NCBI RefSeq assembly: GCF_008704495.1 | Contig: NZ_CP023699.1 | Coordinates: 5,208,001 to 5,272,000, forward strand | Reading direction: 5' to 3' | DNA: 64,000 bases | Source: Streptomyces kanamyceticus | GTDB taxonomy: Bacteria > Actinomycetota > Actinomycetes > Streptomycetales > Streptomycetaceae | Shown: one piece after another, positions 40,426 to 49,628 of the stretch | How positions within the stretch are numbered: the first letter of the stretch is position 1 | How the letters are laid out: each line of letters opens with the position of its first letter | Made by a program: the position numbers and the translations under genes | Notes under the pieces: generated by a model | The model's input: the letters and a program-made list of their open reading frames with translations, nothing else | The model's database searches: none | What the model was told of the DNA's origin: nothing

Positions 40426-41913
40426 TCAGGGGGCGTCGGCGGGCGCGACCAGCCATTCGCCGGCAGCGCTGGCAGTCGACCTGAGTTGGGGATGCTCTCG
40501 CACGATCTCGCGCTGCCGCTCAGCGGGCAGGCCGAGCTCGTGGAGAACATTCAGGATGATGACCGCCGCGGTCACGTCAACGATGGCAATCAACTCCTCT
40601 GTGCGGTGATTCGGCGTCTTTCCTTCGTGCGCCAGGTCGTTGCGGGCCCGAGTGGTCCTTCCGGCCCACCGGTCCACGTCCGGCATGAGAAGCGCGATCG
40701 CGTCCTGGTCGGGGCGCGCGGCGAGGGCATGCAGCCGGTCCCGGAGCGTCGGGTCGTTGCGGATGACTCCCTTGAACCTCTTCCGGTGCATCTCGGGCAC
40801 CTGCGCGAGCATGGCGTCGCGCATCGCCTTGAAGTTCGCAGGGGGGAACGGCTTCTCGTCGATGCGGAGACCGCGGTGCAGCACCTCGGCGGCTCCCACT
40901 GCCGTCAGGAGGTTGGTCTCCACATAGCGGGCCGGTGCGTAGCGGAGGCCCAGGATCATGCTGGTCGCCGCCCGCAGCCGGTCGCGTGCCTCGCACCAGC
41001 GGGGCACGACCTCTTCGAACGGGAGCGACGCACACGTGAAGAAGACACGGTGGTGGTCGACTGCCTTGGCGTTATTCCTGCCCAGCGCGGTAGGCGTGTA
41101 GAGGACATCGGCACGCCGCTTTGGCTTGGGGCGGCCGCCGGGCAGTAGTACGGACTCGCTCTCCGCTACTTCAAGCCGGAGCCAGATCATGCCGGCGGCT
41201 CGATGGGTCGCAAGCGAGATCAGGTCCTGCACCAGGCTGGCCGCTTCCCGTGCGCCGTCCAGGGAGAACGGGGCGGCTGGTACGACGCGCACGAACGCTG
41301 TGTCGCGCATGCGCCCGACGGTGCCGCCTTTGCTCTGGTCGAAGAACGGGAGCGTGTGCTGGTGCTGCAGGCGGAACTCGGTCCCGTCAACTAGGACCGA
41401 TCGCGTCTGCACTGGCGTCACTGAGATGCTTCCAGTCCCGTCGATCTTGCCATCGGGAGCACCGAGGAAGCCCTCGAATACCGACGAAGCGGCCCAGAAC
41501 TGGAGGTCCTCGACGGCAATCTCCGCGGCGGAAAACACAGCGTCGTCCTCGTCACTGACATGCGCCCCGACGAGGGCGGTCATCGCCACCACGGTCTGCT
41601 TGTCAGGGCTCTTCACCCGCGCGCCGACAGTTCGCTGCACGCTGCTCGGGTAACAGCTGAGGAGGGAAATCTCCTGTTGCTCGGCGATGCCCTGGATGAC
41701 GTCCCAATTTCGGCTCCCCTCGTGGAGCACGGTGAGGCCAGGAGAGGGCGTAGACGTGATGCGGTCCTCGAACGCACCGATCAGTGAAAGCACCAGGCCG
41801 TCGTCCGGCGAGTATCGGAGGACACCGGGCAGCGGCTGGTCAGGGTCGTCGGGCAGCCACCAGATGCCTGACCACTCGCTGGCCTCGTCAAGGTTCAACA
41901 GGCTCTTCGCCAA
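40426..41913 (-). CDS. ApeA-like HEPN anti-phage protein
   Basis: A 495-residue protein. The N-terminal region WSGIWWLPDDPDQPLPGVLR, then LSLIGAF and EISLLSCYPS, resembles the ApeA N-terminal domain. The C-terminal helical domain carries RNDLAH at 424-429, the R-x4-H motif of HEPN RNases, within a long helix pair. Known ApeA proteins stop phage by RNA cleavage on infection. There is no partner gene in the same operon; the toxin-antitoxin pair is 75 bp downstream. Its GC and codon usage look slightly less extreme than the neighbours. The family assignment is from motifs only. Confidence 0.72.
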   Translation of the reverse strand: MAKSLLNLDEASEWSGIWWLPDDPDQPLPGVLRYSPDDGLVLSLIGAFEDRITSTPSPGLTVLHEGSRNWDVIQGIAEQQEISLLSCYPSSVQRTVGARVKSPDKQTVVAMTALVGAHVSDEDDAVFSAAEIAVEDLQFWAASSVFEGFLGAPDGKIDGTGSISVTPVQTRSVLVDGTEFRLQHQHTLPFFDQSKGGTVGRMRDTAFVRVVPAAPFSLDGAREAASLVQDLISLATHRAAGMIWLRLEVAESESVLLPGGRPKPKRRADVLYTPTALGRNNAKAVDHHRVFFTCASLPFEEVVPRWCEARDRLRAATSMILGLRYAPARYVETNLLTAVGAAEVLHRGLRIDEKPFPPANFKAMRDAMLAQVPEMHRKRFKGVIRNDPTLRDRLHALAARPDQDAIALLMPDVDRWAGRTTRARNDLAHEGKTPNHRTEELIAIVDVTAAVIILNVLHELGLPAERQREIVREHPQLRSTASAAGEWLVAPADAP

Positions 41914-42262
41914 GGTAACCCTTCCCGAAATTGCGTCTCTTGGGGCTCACGAGGTCCGCAGCTGGACGACTCCGAAGCGCGACGATGCTGCGAGTAGGAG
42001 GTGTCCTAACCAGTCCATGGTTCCTCACCAGGAGACCTGAGCGCTCTCCTCGCCGTGCAGGATTGCCGCCCTGGCTGCCAGGCCAGAATGCTCTGCCCAC
42101 GCGCTGCCATGCCGGATCAGAGGGAGGAGCGCACGATGCCGTAGGAGTTCGGGACGTGACGGGTGGACGGCAGGCCCTTACGGGTCACTACGCGGCCGAT
42201 GCGAGTTGAGGCAGACCTCAGGTCCACGGCGGCCCATCCGGTGCAACGGAGACCACGTAACG
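41914..42262. other. Gene-free stretch between the defence gene and tRNA-Ser
   Basis: Short frames are present on both strands but none has a convincing start site or recognisable domain. No integrase remnant could be made out. Promoter sequences for the ApeA-like gene should lie at the left end. Confidence 0.45.
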
Positions 42263-42299
42263 ACGAAGGGTCCGACCGCTGAGCGGTCGGACCCTTCGT
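42263..42299. terminator. 17-bp perfect hairpin downstream of tRNA-Ser
   Basis: The arms 42263-42279 and 42283-42299 pair perfectly around a 3-base loop, 20 bp beyond the tRNA-Ser 3' end. The stem resembles that at 39503 (CGAAGGG base) and is followed by the same TGCCCTGACGG. Confidence 0.82.
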
Positions 42300-42318
42300 C
42301 TGCCCTGACGGGCGGGTG

Positions 42319-42403
42319 CGGAGGATACGAGATTCGAACTCGTGAGGGGTTGCCCCCAACACGCTTTCCAAGCGTGCGCCCTAGGCCACTAGGCGAATCC
42401 TCC
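42319..42403 (-). tRNA. tRNA-Ser(GGA)
   Basis: An 85-nt class II tRNA. The acceptor GGAGGAT pairs with ATCCTCC, the anticodon loop CTTGGAAAG gives GGA, a long variable arm is built on GTTGGGGGCAACCCCTC, and the T loop is GTTCGAATC. CCA is not encoded. Its 3' 26 nt are repeated at 13909, so this may be the integration target of the 28-kb block. Confidence 0.95.
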
Positions 42404-42532
42404 GCCGCAAACAATACAAGACGTTGGGGAGTGCTCGCGAACACGATCCCGAGGTCGCCGTCGTGATCGTCCTCGCGCCCTCCACCGCCGGGACCGGCGT
42501 CGCTTCCGGCCCGGGGGATCCGCTACTGTGGG

Positions 42533-42623
42533 GGCCAGCCCCTCACGTGGCGCTATCTGACTGAACTCCCCCAGGGCCGGAAGGCAGCAAGGGTAGGTCG
42601 GCTCTGGCGGGTGCGTGGGGGGC
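42533..42623 (+). ncRNA. ffs: Signal recognition particle RNA (4.5S type)
   Basis: The apical domain GGCCGGAAGGCAGCAAGG, with the GGAA tetraloop and the AGCA internal bulge that binds Ffh, is unmistakable at 42575-42592. The flanks GGCCAGCCCCTCACG and GCGTGGGGGGC close the long stem. The end points are approximate. It lies 55 bp upstream of dnaX, the common actinobacterial position. Confidence 0.93.
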
Positions 42624-42677
42624 GCTTTGCGTTCGGGGCGGTCCAGGTTGTCAGTGGTCCCCATTAACCTCGTATGT

Positions 42678-44924
42678 GTGTCGTCTCTCGCGCTGTACCG
42701 CCGCTATCGCCCGGAGTCGTTCGCCGAGGTCATCGGGCAGGAGCATGTAACCGACCCGCTGCAGCAGGCGCTGCGCAACAACCGGGTCAATCACGCCTAC
42801 CTGTTCAGTGGCCCCCGCGGCTGCGGCAAGACGACGAGCGCGCGCATCCTGGCCCGTTGTCTCAACTGTGAGCAAGGTCCCACTCCCACGCCCTGCGGCG
42901 AGTGCCAGTCCTGCCGCGACCTCGCGCGCAACGGACCGGGTTCGATCGACGTCATCGAGATCGACGCCGCGTCGCACGGTGGCGTGGACGACGCCCGTGA
43001 CCTGCGCGAAAAGGCCTTCTTCGGCCCGGCGAGCAGTCGCTACAAGATCTACATCATCGACGAGGCCCACATGGTCACCTCGGCGGGCTTCAACGCCCTC
43101 CTGAAGGTGGTCGAGGAGCCCCCGGAGCACCTCAAGTTCATCTTCGCGACGACCGAGCCCGAGAAGGTCATCGGCACGATCCGCTCGCGCACGCACCACT
43201 ACCCGTTCCGGCTCGTGCCCCCCGGCACGCTCCGCGAGTACCTGGCCGAGGTCTGCGGCCGCGAGGACATGGCCGTCGAGGACGGGGTGTTCCCGCTGGT
43301 CGTGCGGGCCGGTGCCGGTTCCGTGCGTGACTCGATGTCCGTCATGGACCAGCTGCTCGCCGGTGCGACCGAGACCGGTGTGACGTATGCCATGGCGACC
43401 TCCCTCCTCGGTTACACCGACGGGTCGCTGCTCGACTCCGTGGTGGAGGCCTTCGCCTCCGGGGACGGGGCCGCGGCCTTCGAGATCGTGGACCGCGTCA
43501 TCGAGGGGGGCAACGACCCGCGGCGCTTCGTCGCCGACCTCCTGGAGCGGCTGCGCGACCTGGTGATCCTCGCGGCCGTCCCCGACGCCGCCGAGAAGGG
43601 CCTCATCGATGCCCCCGTCGATGTCGTCGAGCGGATGCAGGCGCAGGCCGGTGTCTTCGGCGGCGCCGAGCTCAGCCGCGCCGCCGACCTGGTGAACGAG
43701 GGCCTCACCGAGATGCGCGGCGCCACGTCGCCGAGGCTCCAGCTGGAGCTGATCTGCGCCCGCGTGCTGCTCCCCGCGGCGTACGACGACGAGCGCTCCG
43801 TGATGGCCCGCCTCGAGCGCCTGGAGCGCGGGGGGAACTTCGTGCCGGGCGGCCAGGGCGCGGCCCCCGCGATGGGGTACGTCCCCGGGCCCGAGGCCCA
43901 CGCGGGCGTGCGGCAGCCCGGTGTCGCCATGCCCGCGGGTGGGCCCGAGCCGGTTCCGCAGGGGCCGCCGGTGCCGCCCGGTGGGGGCCCCGCGGCCGCG
44001 CGGGCCGCGGTCCGTGGCGCGGGCCCGGCCTCCCCGGAGGCGGCCGCGCCGCCTGCCGCCGCTGCCCCGGTGGCGCCTGCCCCGGCACCCACAGCACCCA
44101 CAACACCCCAGGCCCCGGCCCCGGCCCCGGCTCCGGCTGCCGCCGCCGAGCGTCGGCCCGGTGGCTGGCCCACGGCGTCCGCGCCGGGCAGCGGCCCCGC
44201 CGCCGCGCCCGCGCCCGCCGGGGCTCCGGAGGCACCGCGTCCGGGCGGCTGGCCCACCGCCGCGTCGGCCGGTTCCGGTGCCCCGGCGCCGCAGCCGACC
44301 CAGCCCTCGGCCGCACCCACCCCTCAGGCCCCCGCCGCCCCCGCCCCCATGGCGGCGGCCCCCGCGGGCGGGCCCGACCCCCGCACCCTCTGGCCGAACA
44401 TCCTCGAGGCGGTGAAGAACCGCCGCCGCTTCACCTGGATCCTGCTCAGCCAGAACGCCCAGGTGGCGGGGTTCGACGGCACGACCCTGCAGATCGGCTT
44501 CGTGAACGCGGGCGCGCGTGACAACTTCGCGAGCAGCGGCAGCGAGGACGTGCTCCGACAGGCGCTGTCCGAGCAGTTCGGCGTGGAGTGGCGGGTCGAG
44601 GCGATCGTCGACCCGTCGGGCGGCTCAGCCCCGCCGCCCGCCGCGGTCAACTTCGGCGGCGGCGCTCCCGCGGCCCCGCGCCCCGTGGCCCCGCCGCAGC
44701 CGCCCCCGGCCGCCTCCGCCCCCCAGGCCCCGGCCCCGTCGGCGGCCCCGGCTCCGGAGCCCGCCTCCGCCCCCCGGTCGGCCCCCGCCCCGGAACACGT
44801 GGCCCCGGAGGACGACACCCCCGAGGACGACGACCCGGACCTGGTCGAATCGGCCCTCTCCGGCCACGACATGATCGTCAGGGAACTGGGCGCGACGGTG
44901 ATCGACGAGTACCCGAACGAATAA
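42678..44924 (+). CDS. dnaX: DNA polymerase III subunits gamma/tau
   Basis: A 748-residue clamp-loader ATPase. Walker A is GPRGCGKTT at 45-53, the zinc cysteines lie at 64, 73, 76 and 79, and DEAH is at 128-131; [20 protein letters not shown] and the lid and collar domains follow to ~365. The tail beyond ~400 is an extreme Pro/Ala/Gly-rich linker of about 200 residues, then a compact domain IV/V-like region ([20 protein letters not shown]) and a second linker with an acidic end. GTG 42678 begins the [14 protein letters not shown] signature. It loads the beta clamp at the replication fork. I found no clear slippery site for gamma. Confidence 0.96.
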   Translation: MSSLALYRRYRPESFAEVIGQEHVTDPLQQALRNNRVNHAYLFSGPRGCGKTTSARILARCLNCEQGPTPTPCGECQSCRDLARNGPGSIDVIEIDAASHGGVDDARDLREKAFFGPASSRYKIYIIDEAHMVTSAGFNALLKVVEEPPEHLKFIFATTEPEKVIGTIRSRTHHYPFRLVPPGTLREYLAEVCGREDMAVEDGVFPLVVRAGAGSVRDSMSVMDQLLAGATETGVTYAMATSLLGYTDGSLLDSVVEAFASGDGAAAFEIVDRVIEGGNDPRRFVADLLERLRDLVILAAVPDAAEKGLIDAPVDVVERMQAQAGVFGGAELSRAADLVNEGLTEMRGATSPRLQLELICARVLLPAAYDDERSVMARLERLERGGNFVPGGQGAAPAMGYVPGPEAHAGVRQPGVAMPAGGPEPVPQGPPVPPGGGPAAARAAVRGAGPASPEAAAPPAAAAPVAPAPAPTAPTTPQAPAPAPAPAAAAERRPGGWPTASAPGSGPAAAPAPAGAPEAPRPGGWPTAASAGSGAPAPQPTQPSAAPTPQAPAAPAPMAAAPAGGPDPRTLWPNILEAVKNRRRFTWILLSQNAQVAGFDGTTLQIGFVNAGARDNFASSGSEDVLRQALSEQFGVEWRVEAIVDPSGGSAPPPAAVNFGGGAPAAPRPVAPPQPPPAASAPQAPAPSAAPAPEPASAPRSAPAPEHVAPEDDTPEDDDPDLVESALSGHDMIVRELGATVIDEYPNE

Positions 44925-45003
44925 CCCAGGACGAGGCCTCGCACATCCGCGCGGGCTCACTCGGCGAGGGCCGCTCCCGCCCCAGCCCGGTGCGGAGCAC
45001 CCC

Positions 45004-45175
45004 GCCTGCTTCCTCCCTCGCTCAATGCGGGGGTGCGGCGTGCCCTGCCTGCTTCCCCTCTCGTTCAACGCGGGGGTGCGGCGTGCCCTGCCTGCTTCCT
45101 CCCTCGTTCAATGCGGGGGTGCGGCGTGCCCTGCCCGCTTCCTCCCTCGCTCGACGCGGGGGTGCGGCGCGCCCC
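45004..45175. repeat. 43-bp tandem repeat, four copies
   Basis: Units begin at 45004, 45047, 45090 and 45133, with a degenerate fifth from 45176. Each has a C/T-rich half (GCCTGCTTCCTCCCTCG) and a GCGGGGGTGCGGCG half. The unit length is not a multiple of three, and it lies in the 494-bp gap between dnaX and purD, so it is non-coding. The copies differ by only a few bases. Slippage would make copy number variable between strains. Confidence 0.9.
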
Positions 45176-45249
45176 GCCCGCCTTCCCCCCTCGCCCAGCC
45201 CGGAGCACCCCGCCCCCCGCCCCTACCCCCACCGCCCGGTGCGGAGTCA

Positions 45250-45288
45250 CGGGTGGGCGGGTGGGAACGCATCGCCGCGAAGCGGCGG
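45250..45288 (+). repeat. G-tract plus hairpin element, copy 2
   Basis: GGGTGGGCGGGTGGG followed by CGCCGCGAAGCGGCGG, matching copy 1 at 3575-3613 in order, spacing and orientation. It is about 130 bp before purD, possibly in its leader RNA. Confidence 0.7.
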
Positions 45289-45418
45289 CTTGGCCCCCAG
45301 CGGCCCGCAGCAATGGCACCCCGTCCCCGAGAACCTCGGAGGAACACACAACAGGCCCAGGGGCCAGACCTGGCAGCCCGTACAAACCGAGGCCCCGACC
45401 CCGGCTAGGCTGACCACC

Positions 45419-46672
45419 GTGAAGGTCCTCGTCATCGGCAGTGGTGCCCGCGAACACGCCCTGTGCCGCTCTCTGTCCCTCGATCCCGCCGTCTCCGAGC
45501 TGCACTGCGCCCCCGGCAACGCCGGCACCGCAGAGGTCGCCGAGGCGCACCAGGTCGACGCCCTCGACGGCGCCGCCGTGGCCGCGCTGGCCAAGAAGCT
45601 CGATGCCGGGCTCGTCGTCGTGGGTCCGGAGGCGCCGCTCGTCGCGGGCGTCGCCGACGCCGTGCGCGCCGCGGGCATCCCCTGCTTCGGCCCCTCGGAG
45701 GAGGCCGCCCAGCTGGAGGGCTCCAAGGCCTTCGCGAAGGACGTGATGGCGGGCGCGAGCGTGCCGACCGCCCGGTCCTACGTCTGCACGACCCCGGAAG
45801 AGATCGACACGGCCCTCGACGCCTTCGGAGCGCCGTACGTCGTCAAGGACGACGGGCTCGCGGCGGGCAAGGGAGTCGTCGTCACCGACGACGTCGAGGC
45901 CGCCAGGAAGCACGCGCTGGCCTGCGACCGCGTCGTCATCGAGGAGTTCCTCGACGGCCCCGAGGTCTCCCTCTTCGCGATCACCGACGGCGAGACCGTC
46001 GTACCGCTGCAGCCCGCCCAGGACTTCAAGCGCGCGCTCGACGGGGACGAGGGCCCCAACACCGGCGGCATGGGTGCGTACTCTCCGCTGCCCTGGGCCG
46101 ATCCGAAGCTGGTCGACGAGGTCCTGCGGACGGTCCTGCAGCCCACGGTCGACGAGCTGCGGCGGCGCGGGACGCCGTTCTCCGGACTGCTCTATGCCGG
46201 TCTGGCGATCACGAGCCGCGGCGTCCGGGTCATCGAGTTCAACGCCCGCTTCGGCGACCCCGAGACCCAGGTCGTCCTCGCCCGGCTGCAAACCCCGCTC
46301 GCCGGTGTCCTGCTGGCGGCGGCGGACGGCACGCTCGCCGACCTGCCCCCGCTGCGCTGGAGCGACGACGCCGCGGTGACCGTGGTCGTCGCCTCGCACA
46401 ACTACCCCGGTACGCCCCGCACGGGCGATCCCATCGAGGGCCTCGGCGACGTCGCGGCACAGGATGCGCCCCACGCGTACGTCCTGCACGCGGGGACGGA
46501 GCGGGACGGCGACGCGGTCGTCAGCGCGGGCGGCCGGGTGCTCTCCGTGACGGCGGTCGGCGCCGGGCTCGGCGAGGCCCGCGAGCGCGCGTACGCGGCG
46601 CTCTCCCGCATCCGCCTCGACGGCGCGCAGCACCGCACGGACATCGCGGCGAAGGCGGCCGCGGAGGCGTAG
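45419..46672 (+). CDS. purD: Phosphoribosylamine-glycine ligase (GAR synthetase)
   Basis: A 417-residue ATP-grasp enzyme for step 2 of purine synthesis. Motifs: [17 protein letters not shown] at the N-terminus, the ATP-grasp lid [30 protein letters not shown] near 215-228 and [17 protein letters not shown] near 280, with a full C-terminal domain. The length is typical. GTG 45419 has a weak ribosome site, so initiation may be inefficient. It is monocistronic with a terminator ~80 bp downstream. Confidence 0.96.
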   Translation: MKVLVIGSGAREHALCRSLSLDPAVSELHCAPGNAGTAEVAEAHQVDALDGAAVAALAKKLDAGLVVVGPEAPLVAGVADAVRAAGIPCFGPSEEAAQLEGSKAFAKDVMAGASVPTARSYVCTTPEEIDTALDAFGAPYVVKDDGLAAGKGVVVTDDVEAARKHALACDRVVIEEFLDGPEVSLFAITDGETVVPLQPAQDFKRALDGDEGPNTGGMGAYSPLPWADPKLVDEVLRTVLQPTVDELRRRGTPFSGLLYAGLAITSRGVRVIEFNARFGDPETQVVLARLQTPLAGVLLAAADGTLADLPPLRWSDDAAVTVVVASHNYPGTPRTGDPIEGLGDVAAQDAPHAYVLHAGTERDGDAVVSAGGRVLSVTAVGAGLGEARERAYAALSRIRLDGAQHRTDIAAKAAAEA

Positions 46673-46752
46673 CCCGAGGCATTCCCGGAGGCGGGGCAGA
46701 CCGCCGGGAATGCGACACAGGAGTAACTTTCAGCCGTTCTCACGCTCGGTGA

Positions 46753-46786
46753 AGCCCCGGATCTGACACTGGATCCGGGGCTTTTT
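46753..46786. terminator. Intrinsic terminator after purD
   Basis: An 11-bp stem, AGCCCCGGATC paired with GATCCGGGGCT, followed by TTTTTC, a true rho-independent shape that is rare in this GC-rich genome. Confidence 0.9.
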
Positions 46787-46950
46787 CGGCATCCACCTTT
46801 AGCCAAAGCCATTCCATCGAGTGACCGGTGGCCCATCCGGCTGACGGGTCCCCGCACCCCAACTAGGGTGCGGCGAAAGCAGTTCAGAGCGCCCAGAGCC
46901 AAACAGACCACCGGCATTGCGATGTCGGTGGCGGGTGCCACAGTGGGGGA

Positions 46951-47010
46951 GTGAGCAAGACCAACGCCGTTGATGTGCGCCACCGGCTCCCGCCGGTGGC
47001 CGAGGAGTAG
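46951..47010 (+). CDS. Possible 19-residue leader peptide
   Basis: GTG 46951 follows GGGGGA directly and reads VSKTNAVDVRHRLPPVAEE before TAG. Its 3' half contains GCCACCGG and CCGGTGGC, an 8-bp hairpin. It ends 22 bp before the next gene. It may be a regulatory upstream ORF coupling translation to folding of the hairpin; there is no run of a single amino acid as in classic attenuators. Confidence 0.45.
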   Translation: MSKTNAVDVRHRLPPVAEE

Positions 47011-47032
47011 GCAGCAGGGGGTGCCATCGGTC

Positions 47033-48862
47033 GTGTCAGGTATGGGTGTGGAGGTGGGTGCGCAGGCCGCGCGCTCGCGGGCTCTCGCCGTGCTGCGTCT
47101 GCGCAGCAGGGCGCTGGCCGTCGCCCTGCTGCCCGCGGCCGTCGCCGTCGTGCTCATCGCGGGCGGGGTCACGGGCCATATCGGCGGCGGGAGTTGGGAC
47201 GTCGTGCGCTGGGTCGTGTCGGCCGTGGCCGTCGTCGTGCTGCTCTGCGCGGCGGCCGTCGCCCTGGTCGTGGCCAGAGCCAGGCCCGCCCTGAGCCCCA
47301 CGGTCCCGATCGCCGAGGAATCGGCCCCCGATCTGTACCGCCTGGTCCGCGACCTCGCCGACCGCCTCGACGTGCCCGCCCCCTCGGCCATAGCGCTCAC
47401 CCCGGACTGCGACAGCTGGCTGGAGGACCGCACCCACCCGGCCCACGGCCCGCCCGCGAGCCGGGACACCGGCCCTGGAGCGGGCCCCCGTGCGGGCGCC
47501 GACGAGGCCGCCGACGGCGTACGGGGCGGTCGCGCGCCGCACCGCGCGGTCACCGCCGCGCCCGCCGCACCCGTGCTCGTCATCGGCTCCCCGTTCCTGT
47601 GGTGGATGCGGGTCGGTGAGCTGCGCGCGGTGCTCGCACCCGTCGTGGCGGGAACCGGTCCCTCCGCGCACCCCGACATAGCGGCGGCCCGGCGCTTCGT
47701 CCGGGGCCTCGACGCGGCCGTCGCGGTCACCTCGGCACCGGGACGCGGGCCCCTCGCGCGCGTGGTGCTCGGCGGCATCGGCTGGGTCGCGCGCCTGCTC
47801 CTGCGCAGCTGCCGTGGGCATGCGGCCGAGATGGAGCGGGGCGTCGCCGCGGCGGCCGCCGAGCGCGCCCAGACCGTGGACTACGGAGTGCGGATCGTCG
47901 CCCAGGAGCAGGTCGGCCTCGCGTACGCCGGGTGGGACCGCCTGCTCACCCGGGTCGCGCTGCCCGCCTGGCGCATGGGCCGCTGGCCCTCGCGGCTCGA
48001 CGCGGGCGTGGTCTCCGCGCTCACCGAGCTCTCCCGCAGGGACCGCCTCGCCGAGGGCTTCGCCTCGCGCCTGGGGGAGCGTCCCGCCTGCGATCTCCTG
48101 GAGGAGCCCGGTTCCGTGGACGAGGCGGCCTCGCTGCTCGCCGCCCGGCTCTTCCACGGCGGCCCCGCGGAGAACGGCCCCGACTGGGCGCCGGTGGCCT
48201 GGCAGGAGTATCCGGACGAGGTCGTGGACCGCAAGTGGCGCATGGACGCCGCCCGGCTGCACCGCGTCCTGGACTCCCTCGGCGTCAGCCACTCCGCCGA
48301 CCCGACGGCACCCGACCCCGAGGGGCCGACCCTGGGCCGTGTCCTCGACCACCTCACGACGGCCGATCCGGAGGGTCCGCGGGCGCGGGTCGTCCCGGAC
48401 GGCGAGGCTCCGGAGCACGCCGGATCGTTCTTCCCCGAGGAGGCGGACGACGAGGCCGACGCGGACAGCCTCGGCGGGATGCTGGCCGCGGGCCTCACCG
48501 CCGAGCTCGCCCGCGAGGAAGCCGCGACGCCGCCCCGCCCCGCGCCCGCGAGCCTCGGCCCCGACGAGGCGCTCTGGGACGACGGCGCGCTCCCGCTCTT
48601 CCCCCTGCAACCACCGCGTACGGGACGTGAGTTGCTGGCCGACCACGTCACGGCGATGGTGTGCTGCGCCGCGGTCGACACGGCGGGCGCCGCGCCCGGC
48701 CTCGACTGGCTCGACGGCCCCTCCCTGCTGGTCGGCGGCGAGCGCGCGGCGGACCTCGCGCCGCGCGTCCTGACCCTCGTGGAGGACGGCGACGCGGGCC
48801 CCTTGCGGACCTGGCTGACCCGCCTGGGCGTACGCCCCGAAAAGCCGGTCCGCCTGGTCTGA
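47033..48862 (+). CDS. Membrane protein resembling a degenerate M48 peptidase
   Basis: A 609-residue protein with two N-terminal helices (VALLPAAVAVVLIAGGVTG and VVSAVAVVVLLCAAAVALVV). LYRLVRDLADRLDVPAPSAI and LVIGSPFLWWMRVGELRAVL follow the pattern leading to the HExxH site of M48 peptidases, but the next residues are APVVAG, so the zinc site is lost. The C-terminal half is acidic with Pro-rich linkers. GTG 47033 is favoured by AGGGGG ~11 bases upstream. It is likely a non-catalytic membrane protein. Confidence 0.8.
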   Translation: MSGMGVEVGAQAARSRALAVLRLRSRALAVALLPAAVAVVLIAGGVTGHIGGGSWDVVRWVVSAVAVVVLLCAAAVALVVARARPALSPTVPIAEESAPDLYRLVRDLADRLDVPAPSAIALTPDCDSWLEDRTHPAHGPPASRDTGPGAGPRAGADEAADGVRGGRAPHRAVTAAPAAPVLVIGSPFLWWMRVGELRAVLAPVVAGTGPSAHPDIAAARRFVRGLDAAVAVTSAPGRGPLARVVLGGIGWVARLLLRSCRGHAAEMERGVAAAAAERAQTVDYGVRIVAQEQVGLAYAGWDRLLTRVALPAWRMGRWPSRLDAGVVSALTELSRRDRLAEGFASRLGERPACDLLEEPGSVDEAASLLAARLFHGGPAENGPDWAPVAWQEYPDEVVDRKWRMDAARLHRVLDSLGVSHSADPTAPDPEGPTLGRVLDHLTTADPEGPRARVVPDGEAPEHAGSFFPEEADDEADADSLGGMLAAGLTAELAREEAATPPRPAPASLGPDEALWDDGALPLFPLQPPRTGRELLADHVTAMVCCAAVDTAGAAPGLDWLDGPSLLVGGERAADLAPRVLTLVEDGDAGPLRTWLTRLGVRPEKPVRLV

Positions 48863-49628
48863 TCCCCACACCGACCACCCCCGGGCTCCCCGATCCACGC
48901 GGACCGGCCCCGGGCCGCCCTGCGCTACTACGAGCCGACGAGGCGGCGCCGACCCGCCCCGGGCTGGCCAGCGCTGCTACGAGCCGACCAGCCCGCTCCG
49001 AGCCGACCCAGGCCGATCCACGCCGTACTGCTCCGCGCCGACCTCGACCGAGCGTGCCGACCAGGCTAGCCCTGCCGATCCGGTCCGCGCCGCCGCGAGC
49101 AGCCCCGTGCCGAGCCAAGCCGTGCCGATGCGTGTCGGCCCTGGCCGTGCGCCCGCTCAAGCTGTGCCGGGCTGAGCCTGCCCCGCCGTGTCGAGCCCGA
49201 TCAAGCCGAACCCAGCCGAGCCGAACCGAGCGGAACCGAGCCGACCGTGCCGTGCCGACCCGACCACCCGGTCCGCGCTGATGCGACCCGATCCAACGAC
49301 CCAAGCTCCGCGTCAGACCCAAGCCACCTCAATCCAGCCACCTCATCCCTCCGCCCCCCTTCACCCACCCCAAATTCCACCCCCACGCCCATAAAACTCA
49401 CTCCGCCCCCACCCCCAATTCCGCCCCGCCCCGACCCCCCTCCCGAAAGAAACCGCAGGCGAACGCCACCCCTTGCGCCACCCCGGGCGGAAGCTCTCGT
49501 TCCGTTCACGTCAATTCGCGACGAACGGTGACGGGATGCGTGCGTAATGTGATGTGCTGGGACCGGTCGCCGGGCCGTGCGCGGCCGGGGCGACGCCGTC
49601 TCGGGGGGCGCGAGGGAGGGGCAGGCAC
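48863..49628. other. Low-complexity intergenic region
   Basis: 766 bp with no convincing gene. From about 48900 to 49270 it consists of degenerate GCCGANCC-type units (visible as CGAGCCGAACCGAGC); from 49320 to 49450 it is a C-rich strand with runs such as CGCCCCGCCCCGACCCCC. Frames that stay open on both strands are by-products of this composition. The promoter of the next gene should lie near its right end. Confidence 0.55.

Noticed and set aside
41914..42318. Integrase or transposase remnant beside tRNA-Ser
   Set aside because: I looked in all frames for a tyrosine-recombinase or transposase signature and saw none.
42678..44924. Programmed frameshift producing gamma within dnaX
   Set aside because: No A-rich slippery heptamer was seen; the Pro/Ala linker is GC-rich.
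45004..45175. CRISPR array
   Set aside because: The repeats are directly tandem with no unique spacers, and there are no cas genes.
48648..49322. Minus-strand frame of 224 codons in the intergenic region
   Set aside because: It consists of low-complexity Arg/Gly/Ser sequence from degenerate repeats, without a ribosome site or conserved motif.
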